From Spinacia oleracea (Eukaryota > Streptophyta > Magnoliopsida > Caryophyllales > Amaranthaceae): a DNA stretch of 64,000 bases. Where the stretch lies: NCBI RefSeq assembly GCF_020520425.1, contig NC_079491.1:32851449-32915448 (forward strand), written 5' to 3'. The notes beneath the pieces are model-generated. The model saw nothing but the letters and a program-made list of their open reading frames with translations, made no database searches and was not told where the DNA came from. A program made the position numbers and the translations under genes. Of this stretch, positions 42,564 through 52,300 are shown one piece after another; the stretch's first letter is position 1, and each line of letters opens with the position of its first letter.

Positions 42564-42757
42564 TTGAGAAAATATTGATACAATAGATCAATGATGCTAT
42601 TCAACAACTCTGAGATTGGAACCCTAATGTTTGCTAATGTCCCATGTGTGAGTTTGATCATTGTTAAAATTTGGAAACATACTACATATATGCTGTAAAT
42701 CAACCTAACTGAGATTGTTGTGCCTTGTCCATTGCTGCCTTGTTATTTGTTTTGAGT

Positions 42758-42903
42758 CATCTATGATGAGTCTTCATTTGCTGACACTCAAACCCTATAT
42801 TCCATTAACACTCATGCGCCATTAGCATGAATAATGCTTCTCAGGAGCTAAGTGTTGGTGGATGGGGTTTGTGTGAGGGATGCTTGGGGACATTCTGAGA
42901 TGC
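42758..42903 (+). other. Long hairpin H3
   Basis: CATCTATGATGAG pairs with the GGGGACATTCTGAGATG side, and CTCAAACCCTATATTCC with GGTGGATGGGGTTTGTG. Confidence 0.65.
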
Positions 42904-42942
42904 CTTGTTTTTTTGAGTTGTTCAATGATGAAATAATTTAGT

Positions 42943-43052
42943 AACTCGAATATTACATCTTTTGACGCATCGGTTTCAAAATGGGAATAAATTCCATCTG
43001 AAAATGATGTGATATTCATTCTTTCCATTTTGAAGCCGATGTGTTTAGAGTT
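42943..43052 (+). other. Compact hairpin h3a
   Basis: GCATCGGTTTCAAAATGGGA pairs with TTCCATTTTGAAGCCGATGT almost perfectly, and AACTC/GAGTT closes the base. Confidence 0.7.
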
Positions 43053-43082
43053 GTGATTTTGCATGTCCTGAGTTTCCTACAC

Positions 43083-43173
43083 TTTTAGTATCCTCTGTCA
43101 AATGGAGTGACTTTCCTTTCCCATTTCTGTTTGTGTTAGTCATTCACTCCATTTTGGGAGGAGGATATTAAAG
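43083..43173 (+). other. Compact hairpin h3b
   Basis: TTTAGTATCCTCTGTCAAAT and GGAGTGACT pair with AGTCATTCACTCC, ATTTTGGGAG and GAGGATATTAAA. There is a small bulge in the middle. Confidence 0.65.
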
Positions 43174-43814
43174 TTTAGGATTCAATGATGATGAACACAT
43201 ACAAACTGAGAACAACATGTCCCCATGCTTTGCCTTGGCTTGAAAATGAATTCATGTGTTGCCTTGAAAACATAAAGTTGTCCCCTTAATGGTTTAAGGA
43301 ATGGCTGACTCATTAAATTGGTGTTTTGTGTTTCAATTACAACTACAAATAATAAACATGATTGTGAATATGATGAACAAAAACTAAAGTATGATTGTGA
43401 TAACCTAGTTATTGTTGCCTTGTGCATTGTTGCCTAGTTATTGTTGCCTTGTTGATGCTGTCTTGTTCATGTTGCCTTGTGCATTGTTGCCTTATGATTT
43501 TGACTTATCCTGAAATCATATGTTAATATGCAATGTACATGTTCCCTTATGATTTTGAATAATCCTGAAATCATATGTTAATATGCAATGTACATGAATA
43601 ACTACAAATATGTGAGTATGATGAACAAAAACTAAAGATTAACAACAATAAATTGATTCATTCATTCTTCCAGTTGATATGTTGCTTCCAAAATGTTTTA
43701 AATACATGTGATGCTTTCATTCAAGCTTACAAAAGTGACATTTTGTTTGCTCTTGTAACTTTTAAAACATGTTCCCAAAACACAAAAAGTAATCTCTCGT
43801 TCTTGCTCTATACT
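43174..43814. other. Spacer between hairpin array and transposase gene
   Basis: AT-rich with scattered TTGTTGCCTTG words and a tandem copy of CCTGAAATCATATGTTAATA (about 43510-43585). No gene is recognised. It probably holds the transposase 3' UTR. Confidence 0.5.
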
Positions 43815-45461
43815 TCACTGATTTGCTCTCCATTCATCAACAAGTTGTTTGCATTCATTCACATCCCACCTTGGGGCCTTAACTTGTTCTGGCAGATTCC
43901 CCTCATCTTCTAAAATCTTTTTCTTGTTGTGTGGGAGTTGGTAGTCATTGTCCCCCTTGTGTTTCAAAATTTCATTTCCAACATATTGAAGTGACATCCA
44001 CACATTAGATAGAGTCTTTGCATGCAGTTCATTATATGCCTCAGTCACAGCACCACTTAAATCTTCAACTGTTTTAGGCATCTTTTTGTGCATTAGTGAT
44101 TGAATTGACCTAAAGAACCCCAAGTCTAATATGTTACAATCTGGACTGTTTGCTGGCTGCTGAGTCAATATCAATGTGAAGCCATCTTGCTTGTAATGTT
44201 GCTGCCATTCTTGATCATTTTGCAAAATGTGTGCCTTTGCATTGTCTTGAATGATGTATATCACCCTTTCCCCCTCATGTGGTGGCCATTTCTCTTTAAT
44301 TGCTGGGATTAGGTAGTTGATTAGCATGGCCCTAGTTGCAATCTGATTAACTGACTTGATTGGTTTAGTCTCAATTGTCCCCTTGACTCTATTTTTGGAT
44401 GTTCTCTTTGCTTCCACTGCATCTGTGAATGGAAATATACCAAGTTTCCCATCCCACTCGCACTGCCCATCTTGTCCCCACCTTGGCCTTGCTACTGCTG
44501 CCATAAACATGAACTTTGGAATCTTAGTTCTTGATTTTCCCTTCCTGTGTGGAAATGGTTCATTGTTTGCTAAATAAACTCTTTGACTTTTTTGTGTAAG
44601 ATAGAACCATTTCTCATCGATGTGAATGAAATCATACATGCTGTAATATGTGGGATCATTTGGTATTGAGTAGTCCATTAAGAGACCAAGTACCCACTTC
44701 ATCCTTGCCATCTTGCATTCTTCTGAAATGCCTGGATTCAATGGACTTGAATGTGGTTTTATCTGTTTTCTTTTCACCATTCTCCAAACTGTTGTGGGAC
44801 TCAAATTGAGCATCCTTGCTAGATCAATAATGGTTGTTCTATCCCCCATGGCTATGGAGGCTATAGACTCATATGTTACTTGAATTCTCTTCCTCCCACA
44901 ATTGTGATATTTGCTATCATAGAAATACGAATCCATGGCTGCCTTATGTGCCAATGCTCTCTGCCATATTAGTCTAATTGCCTTCCTTGTGTAACCAAAC
45001 TTTATAACAGCCTGCCTATTTGTCCCATGAATGAGTTCATCTGAATGCTTTTCTTTTCTTAAGAGAAGGAACAACAAGATTTCCAACCTTAATTCGTTGT
45101 TAATCCTTGGGGTTCTAGGCTTATGATGATTTTGCTCTGTTTCTGTTTGATGAATTGGAGATGGTGGGAACTCTTGTTGTGTTGGCATGTTCAAATCAAA
45201 CAAAAATGGAACTGAGTGGTTATCTGATATACCTGATGTATGCTGTGGTCCCACTTCACATTCTTGTGCATATTCTTGTCCCACTTCATTCAGATCTGGC
45301 AATTGTTGATTTTGCTCAAAGTCCCCTATTTGATGAGCATTTACTTCACTTACAGCATTTTGGGTTGCCTCATCATCATCATAATCTGAATCAGAGTTCG
45401 TGTCGTCTCCTTCATCATCGGAAAAACCGAGGAACTCGTCCTCCTCTTGATCTGAAGCCAT
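43815..45461 (-). CDS. Plant mariner-like transposase, DD39D (548 aa)
   Basis: One uninterrupted ORF. The first about 140 residues are acidic and low-complexity (EEDEFLGFSDDEGDD). A DNA-binding part follows with two helix-turn-helix regions (YTRKAIRLIWQRAL; LARMLNLSPTTVWRMVKRKQ). The catalytic domain has the first Asp in FIHIDEKWFYLT, the second in YIIQDNAKAH, and the third in CNILDLGFF, 39 residues after the second, the DD39D spacing of plant mariner-like elements. It would excise and insert the element at TA. With no stop, frameshift or missing catalytic residue visible, and with good ends and TA duplication, the element could be autonomous. The gene points toward the left end, with its promoter region at 45462-46015. 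Confidence 0.92.
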   Translation of the reverse strand: MASDQEEDEFLGFSDDEGDDTNSDSDYDDDEATQNAVSEVNAHQIGDFEQNQQLPDLNEVGQEYAQECEVGPQHTSGISDNHSVPFLFDLNMPTQQEFPPSPIHQTETEQNHHKPRTPRINNELRLEILLFLLLRKEKHSDELIHGTNRQAVIKFGYTRKAIRLIWQRALAHKAAMDSYFYDSKYHNCGRKRIQVTYESIASIAMGDRTTIIDLARMLNLSPTTVWRMVKRKQIKPHSSPLNPGISEECKMARMKWVLGLLMDYSIPNDPTYYSMYDFIHIDEKWFYLTQKSQRVYLANNEPFPHRKGKSRTKIPKFMFMAAVARPRWGQDGQCEWDGKLGIFPFTDAVEAKRTSKNRVKGTIETKPIKSVNQIATRAMLINYLIPAIKEKWPPHEGERVIYIIQDNAKAHILQNDQEWQQHYKQDGFTLILTQQPANSPDCNILDLGFFRSIQSLMHKKMPKTVEDLSGAVTEAYNELHAKTLSNVWMSLQYVGNEILKHKGDNDYQLPHNKKKILEDEGNLPEQVKAPRWDVNECKQLVDEWRANQ

Positions 45462-46015
45462 TAATGTCCCCTTGCTGATTAATTGTAGTGCATTTATTGC
45501 CTTTGGTTTTTTGTTGTTGTAACTGATATTAAAACAGTTGGAATTTATGAGGGTTTTTGGGTAGAAATTGTCCCCTATTTATAAAGGGTGGTAAATGTAT
45601 AAAGTTTGGAGGGAAAAAGTTTGGAGGGAAAACTTTTTGCTAAATTTCTGTTTTTGGAGGGAAGTGTAAAAAGGGAAGTGGACTTTCCCAATTTGGGAAG
45701 TCTTCCCTCCGTTTTTTTCTGTTGCTGTAATCTCATTGGATGAAATAAATCCACCTCATGTACTTTGGTCCCCACTTCAATCAGATTTTTTCTGATTTTT
45801 GATTAATTAAATGAAAATATCCCCTTTCCCATAATTCTTTAATATTTTCTCTCTCCTTACTTTAATCTTTAAAAAAGAATCTCTTACACATTCTTACACA
45901 CAATCATTTCTCTTACACCCAATCATTACACTTATACCCATACAAACCAAGATTCTATTTTTCTTAAAAACCCCCCAAGATTCCAAATGGATACAACATT
46001 TAGAAATGGAGGGAG
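45462..46015 (-). promoter_or_regulatory. 5' region of the mariner transposase and right inverted repeat
   Basis: Contains the 5' UTR and probable promoter of the transposase, with CCCCTATTTATAAAGGGTGG near 45572-45592 as a possible TATA region (TTTATAAA on either strand). It ends in the inverted repeat at 45985-46015, followed by TA. Confidence 0.5.
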
Positions 46016-46193
46016 TAGTAATTAACTAATTAATTTAAATATCTACGTGGCACCTAATTAATTATCTACGTGGCACTCGATTTTTTTTAATTCAAAAATA
46101 AATTAGAAATCTTATTTTTCATTGGCCGAAACCATTAGTAATCCTAGGTGGCGCTCTAATAGTTCAGCAAATATGTCTCTTTTATATATTATA

Positions 46194-46832
46194 CTAGATT
46201 TTAGCCCGTGCGATGCACGGATTCTATTAAATTGTTATGTTTAAACAGAACTCCTATATATATATATATACCAATTTTATATATTAGATTAGTTTTTATT
46301 TTGCATTGAATTTTATTTTAGATTTATTTTTTAATTATGAGAGTGTTTATTTTTGGATGAAATTGTACATGCGTAATATTAATAATTAATTAATAAAAAT
46401 ATATACGTGGCACTTAATTATTTATCTACGTGGCACTCGACTTATTTAATTCAAAATTAAGTTTGAAATCTTATTTTTCATTGGCCGAAACCATTAGAAA
46501 TACATGCAGTGTTTATCTACTGTGTCTTATTCAATTTTGGAGATTTCCCACGTGGCGCTCTAATATTTGATTTTAAATTGAATTTTATTTATTTTATTTT
46601 AGATTAGTATTTGATTTTGAATGAATTTTATTTTAGATTTATTTTTTAATTATATTATTAGAGTGTTTGATTTTAGATGGAGTTGTATAAATTAGTAATT
46701 TATTAATTAAAATGTGACACCTAATTGATTATCTAAGTGGCAATCGATTTTTTTAATTCAAAAATAAATTGGAAATCTTATTTTTTATTGGCCGAAACCA
46801 TTAATAATCCTAGGTGGCGCTCTAATATTAGA
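46194..46832 (-). mobile_element. Helitron-like non-autonomous unit 2
   Basis: Read on the minus strand the unit ends with CCGTGCATCGCACGG, a 6-bp stem hairpin, then eight bases, then CTAG and a host T. This is the classical Helitron 3' end (hairpin plus CTRR, insertion before T). A possible 5' TC lies at 46832-46831 (TCTAATATTAGAGCGCC), preceded by A. The body holds two diverged copies of a TACGTGGCAC / GGCCGAAACCATTA / TGGCGCTCTAATA module. No Rep-helicase is encoded. Confidence 0.5.
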
Positions 46833-47006
46833 TTATTAGATTCGATTACATTTTTTATTTTATTTTAAAAAAGGAAAAGACTGCAACAAAGAAACGAAAA
46901 AAATGAAAGTTCTACCGTCACTTTCTTCTCCAACCTTCAACTCTCTCCTCCGAGTTCCGACCTTCACATCTGGAAAATCAATAAACCCAAAGTTCATCTG
47001 GAAAAA
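46833..47006 (+). promoter_or_regulatory. Region upstream of the PPR gene
   Basis: AT-rich then pyrimidine-rich (CTTTCTTCTCC, CTCTCTCCTCC), as in plant 5' UTRs. No clear TATA box could be fixed. The Helitron-like unit ends about 175 bp before the start codon. Confidence 0.4.
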
Positions 47007-48827
47007 ATGTCCCGGCATAAGTTATCTAATGTGTTCAGAAATCATGTCCCTAATCTAACACCCAATCAAGAAATTGCTAAACGTATTTCCCAATTTCTAA
47101 TCTCCTCAAACTTCATAAGCCTCCAGAAATCACCTGTTTTTGGTAATGTCAATTCACACATAACTCAAATTGTTCTTTCAGACTCACATGTTCCTGTCAA
47201 TTCTTGCTTACGATACTTCGATTTCCTGAGAAGTTTACCGTCCCCATCTTCGAAAACACCTGATCTTCGGGCTTATGTTACCCTCATTTTTAGATTGTTG
47301 GAAGCTAAAAAATTCGCTGTTGCGAAAAAATTGTTGAATTCTGTGTCTGTTGATGGATGCCCAGTTTCAGATATGGTGTCTGTTGTGGAAGAATGTGGTA
47401 GTAAAAGTGAATATAGTGCGAAATTTTATGATCTTCTGATGAGGGTTTGTGCGGATAATAAGCAGTTTGAGGATGCCTTTAAAGTGTTTGATAATATGAC
47501 TGAGAGAGGGTTTCAGGTTGAGGAGAGAAGTTGTATGGTTTTATTGGTTTCACTGAAGAAAAATAGGGAATTTGAGTCCCTGATCAGGTTTTTCACTAAG
47601 ATGGTTGTTTCGGGTGTCAAAATAACAGTGTATTCGATGTCGCTTGTGATTGATTGTTTGTGTAAGAGTGGGGAGATTGAGAAGGCTAAAGAGTTGATTG
47701 GTGAAATGTGTAGGAGAGGGGTTGAACAGAATTCATATCCGTACAACTCACTGATAGTTTTTTACATAAAGAAAAAGGACTTTGAGGAGGTTGATCAAGT
47801 AATTAGGCTAATGGAGAAGATGAATGTGGAGCCTAACGTAGCCACTTATACACTCATAATTGATGGATATGCAAGTAATGGGAAGATCGAAGAAGCAGAG
47901 AAAAAGTACCAGGAAATGTGTGAGCGGGGTGTTGAGGCAGATATGCATTTGTATACCGTGATGATCAATTTGTGTTGCAGGAAACAGGACATGAAAAAGG
48001 CTTGCCATCTTTTCGATGAAATGACAGAGAAAGGCCTTCCACCGAATATTCACACTTACGGTGCTATGATACATGGATTATGCAAGACTGGGGAGTTGGA
48101 GGCTGCAGAGATACTTGTGAATGAGATGCAGAGAAAAGGGGTTGAGATAAACCATGTGATTTTTAATACTTTGTTAGATGGTTATTGCAGAAAAGGAAGA
48201 ATTGATGAGGCATTGCAGCTGAAGAATACCATGGAAAAGAAAGGATTGGTGCCTGATGTATACATGTATAACATTATGGCAAGTGGATTGCATAAGTTGA
48301 ATCGAAATGAGGAAGCAAAGTCATTCTTGTACTCAATGTTAGACAAGGGATTGTCACTAAATACAGTCAATTATACTAGTTTGATCGACATACATTGTAA
48401 ACAAGGTAAATTTGCGGAAGCCAATAGACTGTTTAAAGAGATGGAGAGGAAGGGGGAAGGGCCTAATGTTGTCACATACAATGCTTTGATTGATGGATAT
48501 TGTAAGAAATGTAGGATGAAGGAGGCTCATAAACTCAAGAATGAGATGGAGGAAAAGGGAGTGACACCTGATGTCTACTCATACACGTCAATAATACATG
48601 GTGAATCTATAAATGGAAACATGGATTACGCGCTGACATTGTTTAAAGAGATGTCAAGTAGGGGGTTAGTTCCAAATGTAGTTACTTACACAGCAGTGAT
48701 TTCAGGCCTGTCAAAGGTAGGAAAATCCGATGAAGCTTTCAAATTGTATGATCAAATGATAGACGCAGGCTTTACTCCAGACGCTACAGTATATACTTCA
48801 CTTGTGGAAAGCCTTCATTCAGCTTAA
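47007..48827 (+). CDS. P-class pentatricopeptide repeat (PPR) protein (606 aa)
   Basis: Intronless ORF, as most plant PPR genes are. About 136 N-terminal residues without repeats are followed by 13 tandem 35-residue motifs (about 137-591) and a half motif to the end. Typical ones are VVTYNALIDGYCKK and VATYTLIIDGYASN with ends such as KGVTPD and MNVEPN. There is no E, DYW or SMR domain, so it is of the P class, which binds organelle RNA one base per repeat and affects stability, splicing or translation. The N-terminus (MSRHKLSNVFRNH, basic and Ser-rich, no early acids) fits an organelle presequence, more likely mitochondrial; this is an inference. I cannot name the ortholog. It is tail to tail with SIG6, 540 bp apart. 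Confidence 0.92.
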   Translation: MSRHKLSNVFRNHVPNLTPNQEIAKRISQFLISSNFISLQKSPVFGNVNSHITQIVLSDSHVPVNSCLRYFDFLRSLPSPSSKTPDLRAYVTLIFRLLEAKKFAVAKKLLNSVSVDGCPVSDMVSVVEECGSKSEYSAKFYDLLMRVCADNKQFEDAFKVFDNMTERGFQVEERSCMVLLVSLKKNREFESLIRFFTKMVVSGVKITVYSMSLVIDCLCKSGEIEKAKELIGEMCRRGVEQNSYPYNSLIVFYIKKKDFEEVDQVIRLMEKMNVEPNVATYTLIIDGYASNGKIEEAEKKYQEMCERGVEADMHLYTVMINLCCRKQDMKKACHLFDEMTEKGLPPNIHTYGAMIHGLCKTGELEAAEILVNEMQRKGVEINHVIFNTLLDGYCRKGRIDEALQLKNTMEKKGLVPDVYMYNIMASGLHKLNRNEEAKSFLYSMLDKGLSLNTVNYTSLIDIHCKQGKFAEANRLFKEMERKGEGPNVVTYNALIDGYCKKCRMKEAHKLKNEMEEKGVTPDVYSYTSIIHGESINGNMDYALTLFKEMSSRGLVPNVVTYTAVISGLSKVGKSDEAFKLYDQMIDAGFTPDATVYTSLVESLHSA

Positions 48828-49368
48828 TATTATTTTCTAATTTTCATCATAAAAGGACTTGAACCTTGGTAGAACTAGGATTCATACTCGTTTTTGCGGT
48901 GATTTCAGGGTTTTTCTTCTTCTTAGATCTGTTGTAGTAGTACCCCTTGTATTCATGTAAAATTGTGTGTTGTTTGTCTGTCTTCTTCACATTGTAACAC
49001 TGCTTTTTAACCAAACCTTGTCAAAGCAACAATTTTGGAGGATGTAAGTGTATGCTGTAATATAAATTCACTCTACAATGAATTGACTGTAAAATTAGTA
49101 CACTGCGGTTGCAGTAGTAGAGGAAAGGTAACAAAAAGATGAAGAATACATCATCTTTGAAGTTTCAGGCAGAAATCAAATGATTAGCTACGCAATATGT
49201 ACATTTTGCAACATCGAATTAGATACAGAACTTTCATCTAATTACAGGAAGACCCATTTACCCAAATGGGTATTAATATTAATAAATTTCAATTATATCT
49301 AATTTACATGAAAACTAACGGGTGAAAATACTGTAATTGAAATGGAAATGGAAATGGAATGCACAGCT
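48828..49368. other. Intergenic region between convergent PPR and SIG6 genes
   Basis: Holds the two 3' UTRs. T-rich sequence near 48890-49010 and several AATATAAAT/TATAAATT words could serve polyadenylation. No other feature is seen. Confidence 0.6.
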
Positions 49369-52300
49369 TTACAAGAGTAAATCTGTATACTCTTTTAGGC
49401 CATGGCTGTTGAGTGATTCCTTAAGCTTTTGCAATGCTCGACTCTCTATTTGGCGGACCCTTTCCTTAGACAAACCAAACTTGGCTCCTATTTCAGATAA
49501 TGAGTTCCGTTTTTCAGATGCAGATCCAATGCCAAACCTCAGCTTGATTATTTGTTCTTCTCTGGGGGCCAACGTGCAGAGTAGACTACGTATATGTTTC
49601 CTCATCAATTGTTTTTCCGCACACACATCAGGCTTTTCAATCTTAGTATCTGCTGTAACCTCCTGGAAAAGAAAATTTGTAGAGCCAATGAGAGGAAAAT
49701 AATTACAAGGGTTGAATAATGAAGGGGTTGGGACAACGTGAGCAGTAATTTCAAATGGACACTAGATTCCATTCTGATGAGTCAGAAGTAGATCTCCACC
49801 GGCTGTCCAACATCTTCCTAAGAAATATTAAGACGTTGATGAGACACTACAAAAGTGCTTGACTGCTTGTAATTTAATACCATACAGACCAGTAGTTCAA
49901 AGATTGGGACATGATACTAAGGTGTTGAAGGCCAACTATGTCTCGCATAAGTACTTCCTCCGTTTCTCAATAGATTCATCATTTTGATTGGACACGTTTG
50001 TCAATACACAACTTTGACTATTAACATCTTTAATTTATATATTAGCAAATATATAAAAAAAAAAACTGATATTTGAAAATATACATTAATATTAACCCAA
50101 TAATAGTTAAAATAATGGCAATTTTTTTTACATCTTAGCAATTAAGCATAGTCAAAGTTAGTATACAAATAGTGTAAAATGTCAAAATGATACATCTATT
50201 GAGAAACGGATGAAGTTTTAAGTATATTTAATGGTTTGATCATGGTAAAGAGGTACAGCCTCAATGAGCAATCATGACATTACATAAACAGAGAAGTATA
50301 ATGAGGAAAGTTATTGTTGGAGCTTAGAAGGAAGCTCTGGGAGAACTGACAACTGTGGTAAAAGTTCTCAGAAGATACAATCTTACAGTCAGCAGACAGA
50401 GAGGAAAGGATTGATATGAAGGAACTGCAAACCATTTCCTATACACCCCCCCCCCCCCCCCCCCCCCCCCTCCCCTCTCCACACACACACAATCTTTTTC
50501 ATCAGAAGTATTGAGGCTTGTGGAGAAAATAAAATAACAAGTCTGTTTGTTTAAATTTATTTTGACTTATTTCAAAAAATAAGTTCGGATAAGTTAAGAA
50601 AAAATAAGTTCATGTAAGTTAGCAAAATAAGTTTCTTCAGCGGAATTTTCTTTTCCAGATAATTTAATACACAAATAAGTTCTTTTTGGCAAAAATAAGT
50701 TACGACAAAATAAGTTCAGGAAAATAAGTTCAAATAAGTTTAGATATGTTTAAATAAGATCAAATAAGTTCAGATAAATTAATTTCGGTGTCACTCAAAT
50801 TCAGGTGAACCATACCTAGTCTAAGTCCTAGAAACACAAATGTCAGCAGTCCGAGTTGGTTAATTCTTTGGGAGATGGTAACCAAGACCTGGCTAGGATA
50901 CATACTTTTCTAAATCATCACTTCTCTGTATGGCTCCTTACAAATAACCTTCTTATGGACAACGGAATTTTAGGGATACAAAGGCTGAATGGAAAAAGTG
51001 CCTACATGATGGACAAACAGGCTTACTAAACCACTATCCGGCTACATGAAAAAAAGTTGCAAGTAATACTAGTGAATGGATCATCAGAAAGAGAAACCTA
51101 GTGGTACATTCTGAACTAAAGCATAATCATTAGGCAGACAAAAGGCTACAGAAACTTTACTATCCAATAACATAAGCAAGAGGATGTCACATGTCCAGCA
51201 TCTAGCCATCCCCTTGTTTTCTTTTATGTATCCCAAAGCTTTGCTTCTGTTTTGGGGAACCAAAGGAAACCTTTGGATAATATTCTTAAGCTTTTCCAAT
51301 TTTCACAGTTCTCTACAGCCTTTTGATATTTATGTTCACAGTTCACTTATCACGTTTCTTATCCTCCATAAAATAATTTGAGGATCATTTTCTCAATGCA
51401 AAGTACTTGAATGTGTAAAAAATCCCCAGTTGAGACATAGCAGAAATTAGTTAAGAAGCAAAGCTGACAAATTATATTATAAGCACGCGATAAGTTAGAC
51501 TGAGAATTTCTATAGAATTCTCCATAACCTCAAAACATAATAGTCAATGAGGAACATATAGCCTAATCATAGGTCACATGTCAAATCCTCCCTCTCAAAC
51601 TCAATATGTGGAACCCGGGAAATTAATACTTTGCCTAATCATAGGTCTCATGTTCAAATCCTCACCTTCCTTTCTCTTCTATCTTGCTATTCCAACAAAG
51701 TGTGAAACAAATCAAAACAAAAAGGCCAAAAGAAAAAATTGTCAATAATTTTCTTGTGTGCATAGGTTATGTAAAAGGTTTTATGTTGAAATGATAAAAG
51801 AAAGTAGATATAATTGTGTAAGTAATTTATCTTAGTTATGTTTCCTAAGTTGCATAGAATGTGAACACAAGGATCTTAAATATATACAACTTAGGAAACA
51901 TAAAGAAGATAACCTATATACACAATTACATCTATACTTTCAAAAATATCATGTTCAGAGACAAGCTATTGAACACTGTATTTTTCTTAATTTTTTCCCC
52001 CATTTTCCTCAAGCTCTTTAACCGTGTCTACTAGTTACCTGGAAAGTGGTGCTCTGATCTGACCACACAGGTTGCTGCATCGAAAGTGGATGTCTCATCA
52101 AAATTAGCAAGTTCTGTAGTTTCTCGACTGTAATTCCTAAACGGAGTGCCAACTCTGCTGTTGTCGGATGCTGATGCCCTTCTTGGATGAATAATTTTCT
52201 AGCTTCCAAGACCTTGGCATGGAGGGTGTACATATTCTCCTACAGAAGATTTGCCAATAGTCTATTATTAAGTGAGAAGACCAAACATACGACATACTAT

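Larger units (their letters stand above)
41791..43173 (+). ncRNA. Array of imperfect hairpins, miRNA-precursor-like
   Basis: At least eight inverted repeats lie in 1.4 kb, downstream of and on the same strand as the two-exon gene. Three long ones (41791-41944, 42111-42259, 42758-42903) are related copies: each starts with a GATGAGTCTTnCA-type arm, has CATTAG-AT near its loop, and ends in TGCTTGGGGACAtctgaga. After each long hairpin come one or two compact ones (41966-42053; 42298-42381 and 42474-42563; 42943-43052 and 43083-43173) with arms of 20-45 nt and few mismatches. The order repeats, so the array grew by duplication of a long-plus-short cassette. No protein is encoded. Small-RNA production is inferred from shape only. 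Confidence 0.55.
39609..46015. mobile_element. Plant mariner-like element, 6.4 kb, with intact transposase
   Basis: Inverted ends CTCCCTCCGTTTC (39609) and, inverted, CTCCCTCCATTTC (46015) match over about 31 bp with five differences. They are flanked by the TA target dinucleotide (39607-39608 and 46016-46017). The CTCCCTCCGTTTC terminus is the known Stowaway/plant-mariner consensus. It contains a minus-strand DD39D transposase, a plus-strand two-exon gene of unknown function and an array of hairpins. At 6.4 kb it is larger than the plant mariners I know. Confidence 0.9.
39137..46170 (-). mobile_element. Helitron-like unit 1, split by the mariner element
   Basis: On the minus strand it would end CTAG followed by T at 39137. 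The body carries TACGTGGCAC, TTCATTGGC(T)GAAACCATTAG and TGGCGCTCTAATA modules and is interrupted at 39608/46016 by the mariner element. The hairpin next to CTAG is partly deleted in this copy. The right limit is approximate. It is a tandem relative of 46194-46832. Confidence 0.4.
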
